Positions 17,004 through 25,219 of a stretch of DNA of 43,269 bases are shown here, piece by piece. Each line of letters begins with the position of its first letter. Position 1 is the first letter of the stretch. The DNA comes from an uncultured Oscillospiraceae bacterium (lineage in GTDB: Bacteria; Bacillota; Clostridia; Oscillospirales; Oscillospiraceae): positions 1 to 43,269 of the forward strand of contig CAAFPE010000031.1 in the NCBI GenBank assembly GCA_900764755.1. Direction: 5' to 3'. Position numbers and translations under genes: made by a program. The notes beneath the pieces were generated by a model. The model did not search any database. It saw only the letters and a program-made list of their open reading frames with translations, and had not been told where the DNA came from.

Positions 17004-17516
17004 TCAGGCCAGCTTGGTGCCGCCCACCCGCCGGTAGATCCGGCGGAAGATCCAGTAGACCACTGGGGTCCAGCACAGAGAGAGGGCAATCTCCGGCACA
17101 GCGATCTGGAGCAGCACATCCAGTGTCTCCGCCTGGAGGAACAGGATCCGCAGGATCCGCAGGCCGTCCAGCACCCCCAGCACTCCCGCTGAGCACAGCA
17201 GGCAGCTGAGGAAGGACTGGCTCAGAGCGTACTGGGACACCGCGCCTGTGACCATCCCCGCCAGCGCCATACCAAACACCAGCCCACCAAAGCCGCCGGG
17301 GTAAGCCAGTTCCCACAGAAGGCCCACCGCCATACCGAAGCCGGCCCCGGCATAGGCCCCCTCCAGCACCGCCACCGACACCACCGCCAGTGGGAGCAGC
17401 ATGGGGATAGTACCCAGCACCGGCAGGCGGTTGAGGATCTGGGCGTCCAGCACCCAGACCAGAAACAGCCCCAGGGCGTAGAAAAACCATTTGTGAACTT
17501 GATCCCGGGTGGTCAC
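17004..17516 (-). CDS. mreD: Rod shape-determining protein MreD
   Basis: 170 residues with about five hydrophobic membrane segments and no other domain, the typical MreD profile. Position between mreC and the PBP2 gene confirms the identity, since sequence alone is weakly conserved. It acts in the elongasome that guides peptidoglycan synthesis. Start is GTG at 17516 with GGAGTGA eight bases upstream. Confidence 0.88.
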   Translation of the reverse strand: MTTRDQVHKWFFYALGLFLVWVLDAQILNRLPVLGTIPMLLPLAVVSVAVLEGAYAGAGFGMAVGLLWELAYPGGFGGLVFGMALAGMVTGAVSQYALSQSFLSCLLCSAGVLGVLDGLRILRILFLQAETLDVLLQIAVPEIALSLCWTPVVYWIFRRIYRRVGGTKLA

Positions 17517-17537
17517 GGTATCACTCCGTTCAGTGAG

Positions 17538-17563
17538 AAATTAGGAATTAGGAGTTAGGAATT
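17538..17563. repeat. Short tandem repeat TTAGGA(A/G)
   Basis: AAATTAGGAATTAGGAGTTAGGAATT contains three TTAGGA(A/G)TT-like units in the mreC-mreD gap. It is AT-rich inside a GC-rich operon. Similar heptamer arrays turn up between genes in other Firmicutes; function unknown. Confidence 0.5.
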
Positions 17564-17600
17564 GTTGAGAACCGGCAGCCCATCCGCTTCCGGAGCGTCT

Positions 17601-18443
17601 CTATTCCACGATGTCGAAGTCCTTGACCACAAAGACCTCCACCAGGGTGTCCAGCTTCACCTCGGGGGCCACCACGGCATAGCGGTTCATACCGGAGGCA
17701 TCGCTGAACACCCCCTCCACCTGGCCCACCACCAAGCCGGAGGGGTACACGTCCCCCTTGCCGGAGGTAAGCACCTCGTCCCCCGCCACCAGCTGTGCGC
17801 CGTCGGGCAGATAGCTCAGCTTCAGCCGCCCTTCCTTCATCAGGGCGAAGTCCCCCTCCAGCACGCCGGCGCTGTTGGTCCGGGTGATGATGCCGCCCAT
17901 CTCCATGCTGGTGTCGATGACTGTACTTACGGTGGCGGTGTGGCTGCCCACCTTGGACACCACGCCCACCAGCACGCCGGTGGATGTGATGACGCAGTTC
18001 CCCGGCTGGAGCCCTGATTCCTCCCCCTTGCTTAGAGTGAGGGTGGACCGCCAGTTGTCGGTGGACCGCGCCGTGACCTTGGCAGACTCAAAGGTCAGGT
18101 CACGCCGCTTGGACCGCAGGCCCAGCAGTTCCCGAAGGCGGGCGTTCTCCTGGATGGCCTCCTGCCCCTCCCGGAGCTCACCCTCCAGCTCGGCCACCTT
18201 CTCCTCCAGGTCCCGGAGTTCCTGCTCCATTTCTCCATAATGGAACACATACCGGGACACACCGCCGGCCCAGTCGGCCACTGCGCTCACGCCGCCCCGG
18301 ATCGGGGCGGTGATGGTGCTCACCAGGTCGGAGAGGGGGTCGGCGTTGCCCCCCATCAGGGCGGAGGAGATTCCAATCAGCACACTGAGCAGAAAGGCGA
18401 TGACCAGCAGCCAGAACCCGTTCCTGCGAAAAAAGTCCTTCAC
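17601..18443 (-). CDS. mreC: Rod shape-determining protein MreC
   Basis: 280 residues. A membrane anchor (about 10-27) is followed by a coiled coil (about 65-100, EMEQELRDLEEKVAELEGEL) and then the double beta-barrel domain of MreC (KGEESGLQPGNCVITSTGVLVG and later AGDEVLTSGKGDVYPSGLVVG). It organises the elongation machinery outside the membrane. I use the GTG at 18443 because GAAGGAG lies eight bases upstream and the stop of maf overlaps it (GTGA), implying coupling. A longer in-frame start would add a Gly/Pro-rich tail encoded inside maf. Confidence 0.93.
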   Translation of the reverse strand: MKDFFRRNGFWLLVIAFLLSVLIGISSALMGGNADPLSDLVSTITAPIRGGVSAVADWAGGVSRYVFHYGEMEQELRDLEEKVAELEGELREGQEAIQENARLRELLGLRSKRRDLTFESAKVTARSTDNWRSTLTLSKGEESGLQPGNCVITSTGVLVGVVSKVGSHTATVSTVIDTSMEMGGIITRTNSAGVLEGDFALMKEGRLKLSYLPDGAQLVAGDEVLTSGKGDVYPSGLVVGQVEGVFSDASGMNRYAVVAPEVKLDTLVEVFVVKDFDIVE

Positions 18444-19051
18444 AGCGCCCGCTCCTTCTCTGCGGCCAGCGCCAGGGGCTCCACTCCAAAGCGGGCCAGC
18501 ATCCGGCCCAGCCGGCATACCGGCAGGCCCACCACGTTGAAATAATCTCCCCGGATGCCCTCCACCAGCAGGCAGCCATATCCCTGGATACCGTAACTCC
18601 CGGCCTTATCCATAGGCTCCCCGGTGGAGACATAGGTTCGGATCTCCTCCAATGTGAGCGAGCGGAACCGGACGGCGGTTGCCTCATGCTCCGTCGCCTC
18701 CTCCCCGCCCCGGCGGACGGTGACCCCGGTGTAGACCGTGTGCTCCCGCCCGGACAGAGCGGTCAGCATCCGGACCGCGTCCTCCGGGTCCGCCGGCTTG
18801 CCCAGCACCCGGCCGTCCACCGCCACCACCGTATCTGCAGCGATCACCAGATCCCCCGGCGCCGCTCCGGCTGCCACCTCCGCCGCCTTCTGGCGGGAGA
18901 GCTCCTCCACCAGCCGCTCCGGCGGGAGGGCGGGGTCCAGGACCTCCTCCCCCCGGGCCGGGATGATCTCAAAATTCAAAATGCCCATCCGCTCCAGCAG
19001 CTCCCGCCGCCGGGGGGACTGGGACGCCAGTATGATCCTCACAGGTCCCAT
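18440..19051 (-). CDS. maf: Maf family nucleotide pyrophosphatase
   Basis: 203 residues. The N-terminal ILASQSPRRRELL motif, the ADTVVAVDGRVLGKP segment and GYGCLLVEGIRGDYFNVVGLP near the end are characteristic. Maf proteins hydrolyse non-canonical or modified nucleoside triphosphates and were first linked to septum inhibition. The gene overlaps mreC at its end and starts one base into the stop of the preceding gene (TGATG), so all are co-transcribed. Confidence 0.94.
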   Translation of the reverse strand: MGPVRIILASQSPRRRELLERMGILNFEIIPARGEEVLDPALPPERLVEELSRQKAAEVAAGAAPGDLVIAADTVVAVDGRVLGKPADPEDAVRMLTALSGREHTVYTGVTVRRGGEEATEHEATAVRFRSLTLEEIRTYVSTGEPMDKAGSYGIQGYGCLLVEGIRGDYFNVVGLPVCRLGRMLARFGVEPLALAAEKERAL

Positions 19052-19956
19052 CAGCCCTCCATCTCCGCCTTCTCCGGCCCACCCTCCAGGGAGCCGGTCA
19101 CATGGATGCTGTGCCCCCAGAACAGCGCGCCGTCGTTGAACCAGAAGTCAAAGGAACCGTCTCCGGAGATCTGGACCGCATCCGGCTCCAGCCGCTCCAT
19201 GAACTGCTCCCGGGTGATCTCCTCCGGCTCATGCTCCTCACAGCCGCCGTCGCTGGCCCAGTCGTTGGCCAGTTCCAGCAGGTCCCGGGCGGCACAGACC
19301 CGCAGCCGCTCATCCCAGTCCGCCTGCCCCTCCATGAGGGCGCGGAGGTGGGCCAGGCACGGCTCCCGGTCCTCATCCCGGTCCAGATCAAGCCGGATCG
19401 GGCTGCCAAGCCAGTCGGCCTCCGCCTCAAACCACCCCAGGGCGCGGTTGAGGGCAAAGGTACCCAGCCCCTCCGCCCAGAAGGTCACCGGCTTTTTCTG
19501 CTCATCCAGAATAGCCTTCAGATCAGGGTCAAAGCCGGGCTGTGGCAGTTCCAGCATCAGCAGGCGGCTGCCGTCCAGGGAGAGGCGGACCCTGCACTTG
19601 AGGATAAAGTCCCGGGGCACCCGCTGGCGCAGATACTCCATCAGCCGGTCATCGGCCAGAGCCTCCAGGCGGAAGTCCCCCTGGTGGATCTGGGCGCCGT
19701 CCTCCTCCATCCAGGCAGTCAGTCCGATGGAGGCGGGCCGCAGGCCCTCCCCCTCCTCCTGTCCGCTTGTGAAGGGATCGGCCCCGGTGACGGCCAGCAC
19801 CGTCAGCTCCTCCGGCAGAAAATCCTGACCCAGCGCCCGGAGCGCCTGGGGGATCTCGGCGGCCTGCTGCCGCTCCTGCACCCTCTTTTCGGCGCTTTTC
19901 TGCCACTGCTGCTCCTCGGGGACCTCCCCGCCCTTTTTCTTCCAAAATCCGAACAT
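19051..19956 (-). CDS. DUF2262-like protein
   Basis: 301 residues, no signal peptide or membrane segments. The C-terminal third, with FDFWFNDGALFWGHSIHV, fits the DUF2262 family (function unknown). The N-terminal 60 residues are charged and likely helical (KKKGGEVPEEQQWQKSAEKR), followed by an alpha/beta region. It is the gene between dut and maf in the shape/division run, ending in TGATG overlap with maf. A cell-envelope role is suggested only by location. Confidence 0.72.
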   Translation of the reverse strand: MFGFWKKKGGEVPEEQQWQKSAEKRVQERQQAAEIPQALRALGQDFLPEELTVLAVTGADPFTSGQEEGEGLRPASIGLTAWMEEDGAQIHQGDFRLEALADDRLMEYLRQRVPRDFILKCRVRLSLDGSRLLMLELPQPGFDPDLKAILDEQKKPVTFWAEGLGTFALNRALGWFEAEADWLGSPIRLDLDRDEDREPCLAHLRALMEGQADWDERLRVCAARDLLELANDWASDGGCEEHEPEEITREQFMERLEPDAVQISGDGSFDFWFNDGALFWGHSIHVTGSLEGGPEKAEMEG

Positions 19957-19982
19957 CGACAGACGCTCCTCTCTGCGGGGCC

Positions 19983-20432
19983 TTACTTCCCGGTGGAGCC
20001 GAAGCCGCCTGCGCCCCGCTCCGTCTCATCCAGCTCGTCCACCAGCTCCACGTCAGCCTGGACCACCGGTGTCACCATCAGCTGGGCGATGCGGTCCCCC
20101 GGCTGGACGGTATATTCCGATTCCCCAGAGTTATACAGTCCAACCATGATCTCGCCTCTGTAATCGCTGTCGATGACCCCCACGCAGTTTCCGGGGACCA
20201 CGCCGTGCTTGATGCCCAGCCCACTGCGGGCAAATACCAGAGCCACATAGTCCGCCGAGGGCAGGGCGATGGCAATGCCTGTGGGGATGACCGCCCGGCC
20301 TCCGGGCCGGAGGGTCACCGCCGCGTCCACACAGGCGTGCAGATCCATGGCCGCAGAGCCGGGGGTGGCGTAAAAGGGGGCGGGGATGTCCGTCCCGATC
20401 TTGGGGGATACCGCTTTGATTTTCAGCTTCAT
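19983..20432 (-). CDS. dut: dUTP diphosphatase
   Basis: 149 residues, normal for trimeric dUTPase. All five motifs are present: AAMDLHA, ARSGLG, GVIDSDYRGEIMVGLYN, GDRIAQLMV and the C-terminal RGAGGFGSTG. It converts dUTP to dUMP and keeps uracil out of DNA. I chose the ATG at 20432 (MKLKIKA, GAGGA upstream), which gives the family-typical N-terminus. A GTG at 20498 overlapping the U32 stop (GTGA) would add 22 residues and cannot be excluded. Confidence 0.94.
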   Translation of the reverse strand: MKLKIKAVSPKIGTDIPAPFYATPGSAAMDLHACVDAAVTLRPGGRAVIPTGIAIALPSADYVALVFARSGLGIKHGVVPGNCVGVIDSDYRGEIMVGLYNSGESEYTVQPGDRIAQLMVTPVVQADVELVDELDETERGAGGFGSTGK

Positions 20433-20494
20433 ATCGTTCCTCATGTTCTCCGCCTGGCCCCAGGCCGTCCGGCGGTCCAATTTGTCTCTGTCAC

Positions 20495-22579
20495 TCACTC
20501 CACATCCCGGTAATACAGCCCCCGGGTCAGGTCACCAGGCTTATAGCGGCCCCGGCCCTGATAGCGCTCCAGCACCCGGACACACTCCTCCGGCTTCTCT
20601 GTTGTAAACATCAGCCGCACTGTCTCCAGGCCCAGGCGCTGATAGTCCCCCGCCTTGTCTGCCAGGAACAGGGTCTTGCCATTGAGGATCTCATTGCGGC
20701 AGCCCCAGGCCTTGACCACAGGGAAGGTCTCCCCCTTCCGGTCCACCAGCCGCTGTCCGCCGCCGCAGCTGTGCTGTCCGGTGTGGTTGTGGACGATGCA
20801 GTTTTCGGTGAGCATCAGGGGGAGGTGTCCATAGACGATGGCCTCCAGCGGGATGGCCTTGGACAGGTCCCGGATCTGGGCCAGCTTCAGTTCAAAGGAG
20901 GCGGTGGCCGACTTCAGTCCCAGCTTTTTCAGTTCCTTCAGGGTCTGGCTGTTGTACACACCCAGTCCAAAGTCGCCCCGGGTGAGGAAGCCCAACTCCA
21001 CCGCCCGGCGCACGCCGTCCAAAGTGCCCGCCATGGCCTCCCGGACGCCCAGCCCCTTCAGGGTCTCCAGTTCCCGGAGCAGCTGGGGCAGCTCCCGGTC
21101 CCAGCATACCCGGGGCAGCAGGGCCACCGGCTCCACCCCCGCGTCCAGGCAGCGGCGGACCACGTCGGGACAGGCAACCCCCTCGTCACAGGGCAGATAG
21201 AGGCGGGCGGGCCTCAGGGCCAGCAGTTCCTGGGTGACCTGCTCCCCGGAGCGGACCGACACCGTCAGGGCCGGGGCCTCCCGGGGGTTCTCATACCGGA
21301 CGCCGGGGTGGTACTCCCCCCGCCGCCGCTCCGGCAGGGCCGCTCTGGCCTGACCCAGCTGGTCCAGCACCTGGCGGCGCAGGGCGTTGAGGGCGGACAG
21401 GGGCAGGGACAGCCCCTCCTCCACCCGGACGGTGAGTTTCTCACAGGTGAAGGGGGTGCCGCCGGTGCGGCTGAGCTGCCCCTCCACCTTCTCACGGGTC
21501 AGGGGGACGTTCACCGCCGCCTCAGGCACAGGGCCCTCCACCCGGGCCATCCGCCCCTGGGCGTCCTCTGCCGCCACCTGGGCAGGCTCTCCCGCCCGGA
21601 TCATGGCGTACAGATAGACCGGCTCCTTCCGGTTTTCTCCGCTCTCATAGGTGGACCGGGCCTGGGCGTACAGTTCCACAGGTGCCTGCTCCTCCTGGCG
21701 GGTGCCGAACATCTCCGGCCCCTTCCGGTCCAGAAAATATCCCTGGGTAAAGCCCTGGCGGGAGAAGGCTGCCTCCAGCTGGGCCATCTCCTCCGCCGTT
21801 GGCTCCCGCTTCTCCCGCAGGGCCCGGGCGTATACACCGGTGACAATGGCCACATACTCAGGCCGCTTCATCCGCCCCTCGATCTTTAGGCAGGCCACGC
21901 CCATCTGCTCCAGTTCCCCCAGGTGGCTGGCCAGAGACATATCCTTCAGGGACAGGGGGTACTCGTCCGCCCGGCTGCCCCAGCCGTACTTCATCCGGCA
22001 GGGCTGGGCGCACAGCCCCCGGTTGCCGCTGCGCCCCCCGATGAGGGAGGACAGGTAGCACTGTCCGGAGTAGCACATACACAGGGCCCCGTGGACGAAG
22101 GTCTCGATCTCAATGGGGGCGTTGGCGCAGATGTATTCGATCTGGTCCCGGCTCAGCTCCCGGGACAGCACCGCCCGGGTCATGCCCAGGTCGGCGCACT
22201 GCTTCACTCCGTCCAGGGAGTGGACGGTCATCTGGGTAGAGCCATGGAGATGCAGGTCGGGGGCCACCTGGCGCAGCATCCGGGCCACGCCCAGATCCTG
22301 GACGATGACCGCGTCCACCCCCATCTCGTTGACCTCCTCCGCCACCCGGGCCGCCCCGGGCAGCTCCCGGTCGGTGAGCAGGGTATTCAGCGTCAGGAAC
22401 ACCTTCGCTCCCCGAAGATGGCAATAGGAGACCGCCGCCGCGGCCTCCTCATGGGTAAAGTTTTTCGCGTTGCGGCGCGCGTTGAAATCGCCATAGCCCA
22501 GATAGACGGCGTCCGCGCCGTTCTGGACCGCAGCGGTGACCGACTCCATGGAGCCGGCGGGAGCCAGCAGCTCCAACAT
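20495..22579 (-). CDS. Peptidase U32 family protein with DUF3656 region
   Basis: 694 residues. The N-terminal half has the U32 signature ETFVHGALCMCYSGQCYLSS (about 159-178) with conserved Cys (C167, C174, C190, C194) that resemble the Fe-S site of RlhA/TrhP-type proteins. Members of this group (RlhA, YdcP) hydroxylate 23S rRNA or tRNA rather than digest collagen, so an RNA-modification role is more likely than proteolysis. The C-terminal half contains the DUF3656 region and a second TIM-barrel-like part (LTENCIVHNHTGQHSCGGG). The gene is between zapA and dut on the same strand. Confidence 0.9.
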   Translation of the reverse strand: MLELLAPAGSMESVTAAVQNGADAVYLGYGDFNARRNAKNFTHEEAAAAVSYCHLRGAKVFLTLNTLLTDRELPGAARVAEEVNEMGVDAVIVQDLGVARMLRQVAPDLHLHGSTQMTVHSLDGVKQCADLGMTRAVLSRELSRDQIEYICANAPIEIETFVHGALCMCYSGQCYLSSLIGGRSGNRGLCAQPCRMKYGWGSRADEYPLSLKDMSLASHLGELEQMGVACLKIEGRMKRPEYVAIVTGVYARALREKREPTAEEMAQLEAAFSRQGFTQGYFLDRKGPEMFGTRQEEQAPVELYAQARSTYESGENRKEPVYLYAMIRAGEPAQVAAEDAQGRMARVEGPVPEAAVNVPLTREKVEGQLSRTGGTPFTCEKLTVRVEEGLSLPLSALNALRRQVLDQLGQARAALPERRRGEYHPGVRYENPREAPALTVSVRSGEQVTQELLALRPARLYLPCDEGVACPDVVRRCLDAGVEPVALLPRVCWDRELPQLLRELETLKGLGVREAMAGTLDGVRRAVELGFLTRGDFGLGVYNSQTLKELKKLGLKSATASFELKLAQIRDLSKAIPLEAIVYGHLPLMLTENCIVHNHTGQHSCGGGQRLVDRKGETFPVVKAWGCRNEILNGKTLFLADKAGDYQRLGLETVRLMFTTEKPEECVRVLERYQGRGRYKPGDLTRGLYYRDVE

Positions 22580-22674
22580 GGATCATGCCCTCCTTCGGCA
22601 CACAGAGCGGCTGCGGGCCGGGCCCTCCGCCCCGCCCGCCGCGCCGCGCCGGTTGTTATGGTCTCATCGATGGT
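22580..22674. other. zapA-U32 spacer
   Basis: 95 bases rich in G and C with imperfect inverted repeats but no T-tract; no promoter or terminator can be called. Confidence 0.3.
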
Positions 22675-22989
22675 TCACTTGTGGTTTTGCAGCTTGAAGA
22701 TCTCCCGCTTGGCCTCAGACAGCTCCATCTTCAGTCCGGCGTTCTCGTCCAGGCCGTCCTTGATCTGGCGGCGGAGGTTCTCGCTGGCCTCCTGCTCCTT
22801 AAAAAACTGGTCCGCAATATTCATGGCCGCCAGCACCGCCGCGTCGGAGCGGCCCAGATGCCCGCCGTTCATCACACCCCGCACCTGGTCGTCCACCAGC
22901 TCGGCGCAGCGCTTGACATAGCTCTCTGACTCCTCGGCCACCATGGTATACTCCTGACCCGCGATGGAGACGGTGATCTTGTTTTTCAT
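22675..22989 (-). CDS. zapA: Cell division protein ZapA
   Basis: 104 residues. The N-terminal beta-strand NKITVSIAGQEYTM and the C-terminal coiled coil (DENAGLKMELSEAKREIFKL) are typical of ZapA, which bundles FtsZ filaments at the division site. The ATG at 22989 has GGGAGG nearby. It is the first gene of the leftward housekeeping run, with a TGCTATAAT extended -10 box upstream. Confidence 0.9.
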   Translation of the reverse strand: MKNKITVSIAGQEYTMVAEESESYVKRCAELVDDQVRGVMNGGHLGRSDAAVLAAMNIADQFFKEQEASENLRRQIKDGLDENAGLKMELSEAKREIFKLQNHK

Positions 22990-23022
22990 CCCGAATTCCT
23001 CCCTACCAGCCTTATTTTTGGC

Positions 23023-23052
23023 GCGATTTCCCCGCTTCAGGCCGGAAATCGC
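23023..23052 (-). promoter_or_regulatory. Hairpin in the zapA leader
   Basis: GCGATTTCC and GGAAATCGC pair perfectly around a 12-base loop with a further CC/GG pair. There is no U-tract. It may stabilise or control the zapA mRNA. Confidence 0.35.
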
Positions 23053-23075
23053 CGCAGAATCGTGGCATTATGGAC

Positions 23076-23084
23076 ATTATAGCA
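23076..23084 (-). promoter_or_regulatory. Extended -10 promoter of zapA
   Basis: The minus strand reads TGCTATAAT (TG-N-TATAAT). There is no good -35 box, as is common for extended -10 promoters. Confidence 0.55.
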
Positions 23085-23170
23085 TAGTTCCTCACATTTG
23101 AAAAACAAATTTACCATGAATTTTTTATGACTGCGGAGCGGTTTTTTCCGGAAAGGCACAAGTCGGCCTC

Positions 23171-23851
23171 TCACAGCACCACTGGGACCGGCCGGTTCAG
23201 CTCCAGCCGGTCCGGGGCCGCCCGGCAGTCCAGGGCCAGCACCTCCACCCCGGCCGCAGCCGCCGCCCGGAGGGCCTGTCCAAAGGCGGGGTGGGTGCGG
23301 TCGTTGGGCTCGAACCGGATCACGTCCTCCATCTGGACCACAAAGCACACCGCCGCCTCATACCCGGCCTGCCGGGCCCGGATCAGTTCTTCCAGATGCT
23401 TCACCCCCCGGAGGGTGGGCGCGTCCGGAAATCGGACCACCCCGTCCTCCTCCAGGGTCACCCCCTTCACCTCCACAAAGCCCCTGCGCCCCGGGGCCTC
23501 CCAATAGAAGTCGAAGCGGGAAGCGCCGAACGTGGTCTCAGGCCGGAGCAGGGTCAGCCCCGGGATAAACGCTCCCGCCCGTGCCCACTCACCAAACACT
23601 TGGTTGGGTGCCTGGGCGTCCATGTTGATCAGCCGCGCCCCCTTCTCCACCGCGATCAGATCAAAGTCTGTCTTGCGCCCGGGCTTCCTGCACTCTTCCA
23701 GGTAGATCCGGGCGCCGGGGACCAGCAGTTCCCGGCAGCGGCCGGTATTTTTCACATGACAGACTGCCTCCGCCCCGTCCACCTCCACCCGGGCCACAAA
23801 CCGGTTGGGCCGGGACAAAAAAATTCCCGGCAGGATTTTCTGATACTGCAT
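23171..23851 (-). CDS. sfsA: Sugar fermentation stimulation protein homologue SfsA
   Basis: 226 residues, the normal SfsA length. Diagnostic segments are RFVARVEVDG, CHVKNTGRCRELLVPGA, the central RFDFYWEAPGRRGFVEVKGVTL and ALDC near the end. The EVKGVTL segment resembles a PD-(D/E)XK-type nuclease core, but the biological role of SfsA is unsettled. The ATG at 23851 follows GGAGGAACACAAG. Longer in-frame starts are rejected because they would run antisense through the SseB-like gene. Confidence 0.92.
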   Translation of the reverse strand: MQYQKILPGIFLSRPNRFVARVEVDGAEAVCHVKNTGRCRELLVPGARIYLEECRKPGRKTDFDLIAVEKGARLINMDAQAPNQVFGEWARAGAFIPGLTLLRPETTFGASRFDFYWEAPGRRGFVEVKGVTLEEDGVVRFPDAPTLRGVKHLEELIRARQAGYEAAVCFVVQMEDVIRFEPNDRTHPAFGQALRAAAAAGVEVLALDCRAAPDRLELNRPVPVVL

Positions 23852-24019
23852 CTTGTGTTCCTCCGGCTTTTTCTGGTATGATATATGTTGTGCCCCAAAC
23901 AATTCTGGGACACACCACGATGAGTATAATCCAGGAGCCACCGGGAGGCAAGTCCCTTCTTCGCCCCGCCGCCGCTCCGCCTTCTGTACACTCAAGATTT
24001 CGATTAGGAGGCCATTTTT

Positions 24020-24835
24020 ATGCCTGATATGAAGAAACCCATTGAAAATCCCGAACTGGTGGAGGCCCTTGCCGCCCTGCACCAGGAGAACACCCCCCAG
24101 AACCAGGGCCGGGTACTGGAGCTGGTGCTCCACCACGCCGTCTTTCTGGCGCCCGCCGTGGTCACGCCTCCCCCCCAGGCCCAGCAGGGGAACAAGGCCG
24201 CCGCAGATCAAAAGACCGCCATCCAGTTCCAGCTCATCACCACCAAGGACGGCCGCCCCTTCTTCCCCGCCTTCACCGACTGGACTGAGCTGCGCAAGTT
24301 CTGCGGTCCCAAGCAGCAGCAGACCCTGCTCCTCCGCTTTGACGACTATGTAGCCATGCTCCAGCACAATGACAAGGCCCACGGCTTCGTCATCAACCCC
24401 ATGGGGCTGAGCCTCACTCTGGACCGGGGCACCGTGATGAGCCTGTTCAAGAAGAAGCAGGAGGTGCTCCAGCGGGCCCAGGCCAAGGCCGCCCAGGCTC
24501 CCGCCTTCACCGAGGAGACGGTGGAGAAGGACACCCAGGTCATGGTGGGCGATCCCGTCCAGGTGCCCGACGGCCTTTTGGAGGCGGTGTGCCAGCTGGC
24601 CGCCCAGCGGGAGGACATACGCACCCTGTGGCTGCGCCAGATGGTCCGACAGGACGGGGTGCAGAGCCTCATCATCGTGGTGGACCACACCGGTGACCAG
24701 GCCCAGGTGTTTCAGGCCATCGCAGAAGCCGCCAGCGCCCACTGCGGGCAGCTGCCTGTGGACATGATCCCATACGGCACCGGCTTCGCCGCCGCTGCCA
24801 CCGAGGACGCTCAGCCCTTCTACCACAAAGGTTAA
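24020..24835 (+). CDS. SseB-like protein
   Basis: 271 residues. The N-terminal domain (about 65-150: PFFPAFTDWTELRKF, GFVINPMGLSLTL) matches SseB, the enhanced serine sensitivity protein. The C-terminal region (170-271), including VPDGLLEAV, IIVVDHTGD and a final PFYHKG, matches the SseB C-terminal domain. Cytosolic, no catalytic motif seen; function of the family is obscure. Ribosome site AGGAGG eight bases upstream. A palindromic terminator follows. Confidence 0.83.
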   Translation: MPDMKKPIENPELVEALAALHQENTPQNQGRVLELVLHHAVFLAPAVVTPPPQAQQGNKAAADQKTAIQFQLITTKDGRPFFPAFTDWTELRKFCGPKQQQTLLLRFDDYVAMLQHNDKAHGFVINPMGLSLTLDRGTVMSLFKKKQEVLQRAQAKAAQAPAFTEETVEKDTQVMVGDPVQVPDGLLEAVCQLAAQREDIRTLWLRQMVRQDGVQSLIIVVDHTGDQAQVFQAIAEAASAHCGQLPVDMIPYGTGFAAAATEDAQPFYHKG

Positions 24836-24843
24836 ATAGGAAA

Positions 24844-24866
24844 GCGCCGCCCATTTCGGGCGGCGC
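24844..24866. terminator. Perfect hairpin between converging genes
   Basis: GCGCCGCCC-ATTTC-GGGCGGCGC, a perfect 9-bp stem. The T-rich tract lies on the left (minus-strand sense: TTTCCTATTT), so it fits the leftward gene best. Confidence 0.6.
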
Positions 24867-24912
24867 CGCAGACGTTCCCCTCCCCGGCAGGGGCGGGAGG
24901 GGCCGTCCACCC

Positions 24913-25125
24913 TCACAGGGCCCTCAGCTCCCTGATGGTGTCCTCGATGGTCTTTTTAGGCAGATAGACCGCCGCCATCTCCGCCAGCTGGGCCAGCGTC
25001 AGCGATTGGGCCGCCCGTACCATGGGGTGCTTCATCCAGCGGCCGAACCGCCGCTGGAACACCGCCCGGGACCGGGGATCCGCCAGCAATTCGGCCACGG
25101 TGATCTGATCACCTCTCAACTCCAT
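24913..25125 (-). CDS. Small conserved-looking helical protein
   Basis: 70 residues, no membrane segment, several predicted helices. The consecutive motifs VAELLADPRSRAVFQRRFG, HPMVRAAQSLTLAQLAEM and KKTIEDTIRELRAL resemble a short domain I associate with C-terminal tails of clostridial glycosidases, here as a free-standing protein; this is from memory only. The ATG has GGGAGGTGA upstream, so translation is likely. Function unknown. Confidence 0.7.
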   Translation of the reverse strand: MELRGDQITVAELLADPRSRAVFQRRFGRWMKHPMVRAAQSLTLAQLAEMAAVYLPKKTIEDTIRELRAL

Positions 25126-25219
25126 GTATTCTCACCTCCCGCTTCCATTCTATGCGGGGATATGCCAGGCGGGCCCTGCCCCGCCGTTTCCATCCATCCA
25201 ACACACAAAAGGAGGTACT

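Noticed and set aside
23852..24916. Long minus-strand reading frame joined to sfsA, antisense to the SseB-like gene
   Set aside because: It covers a well-supported plus-strand gene with its own ribosome site, and the SfsA family begins at 23851.
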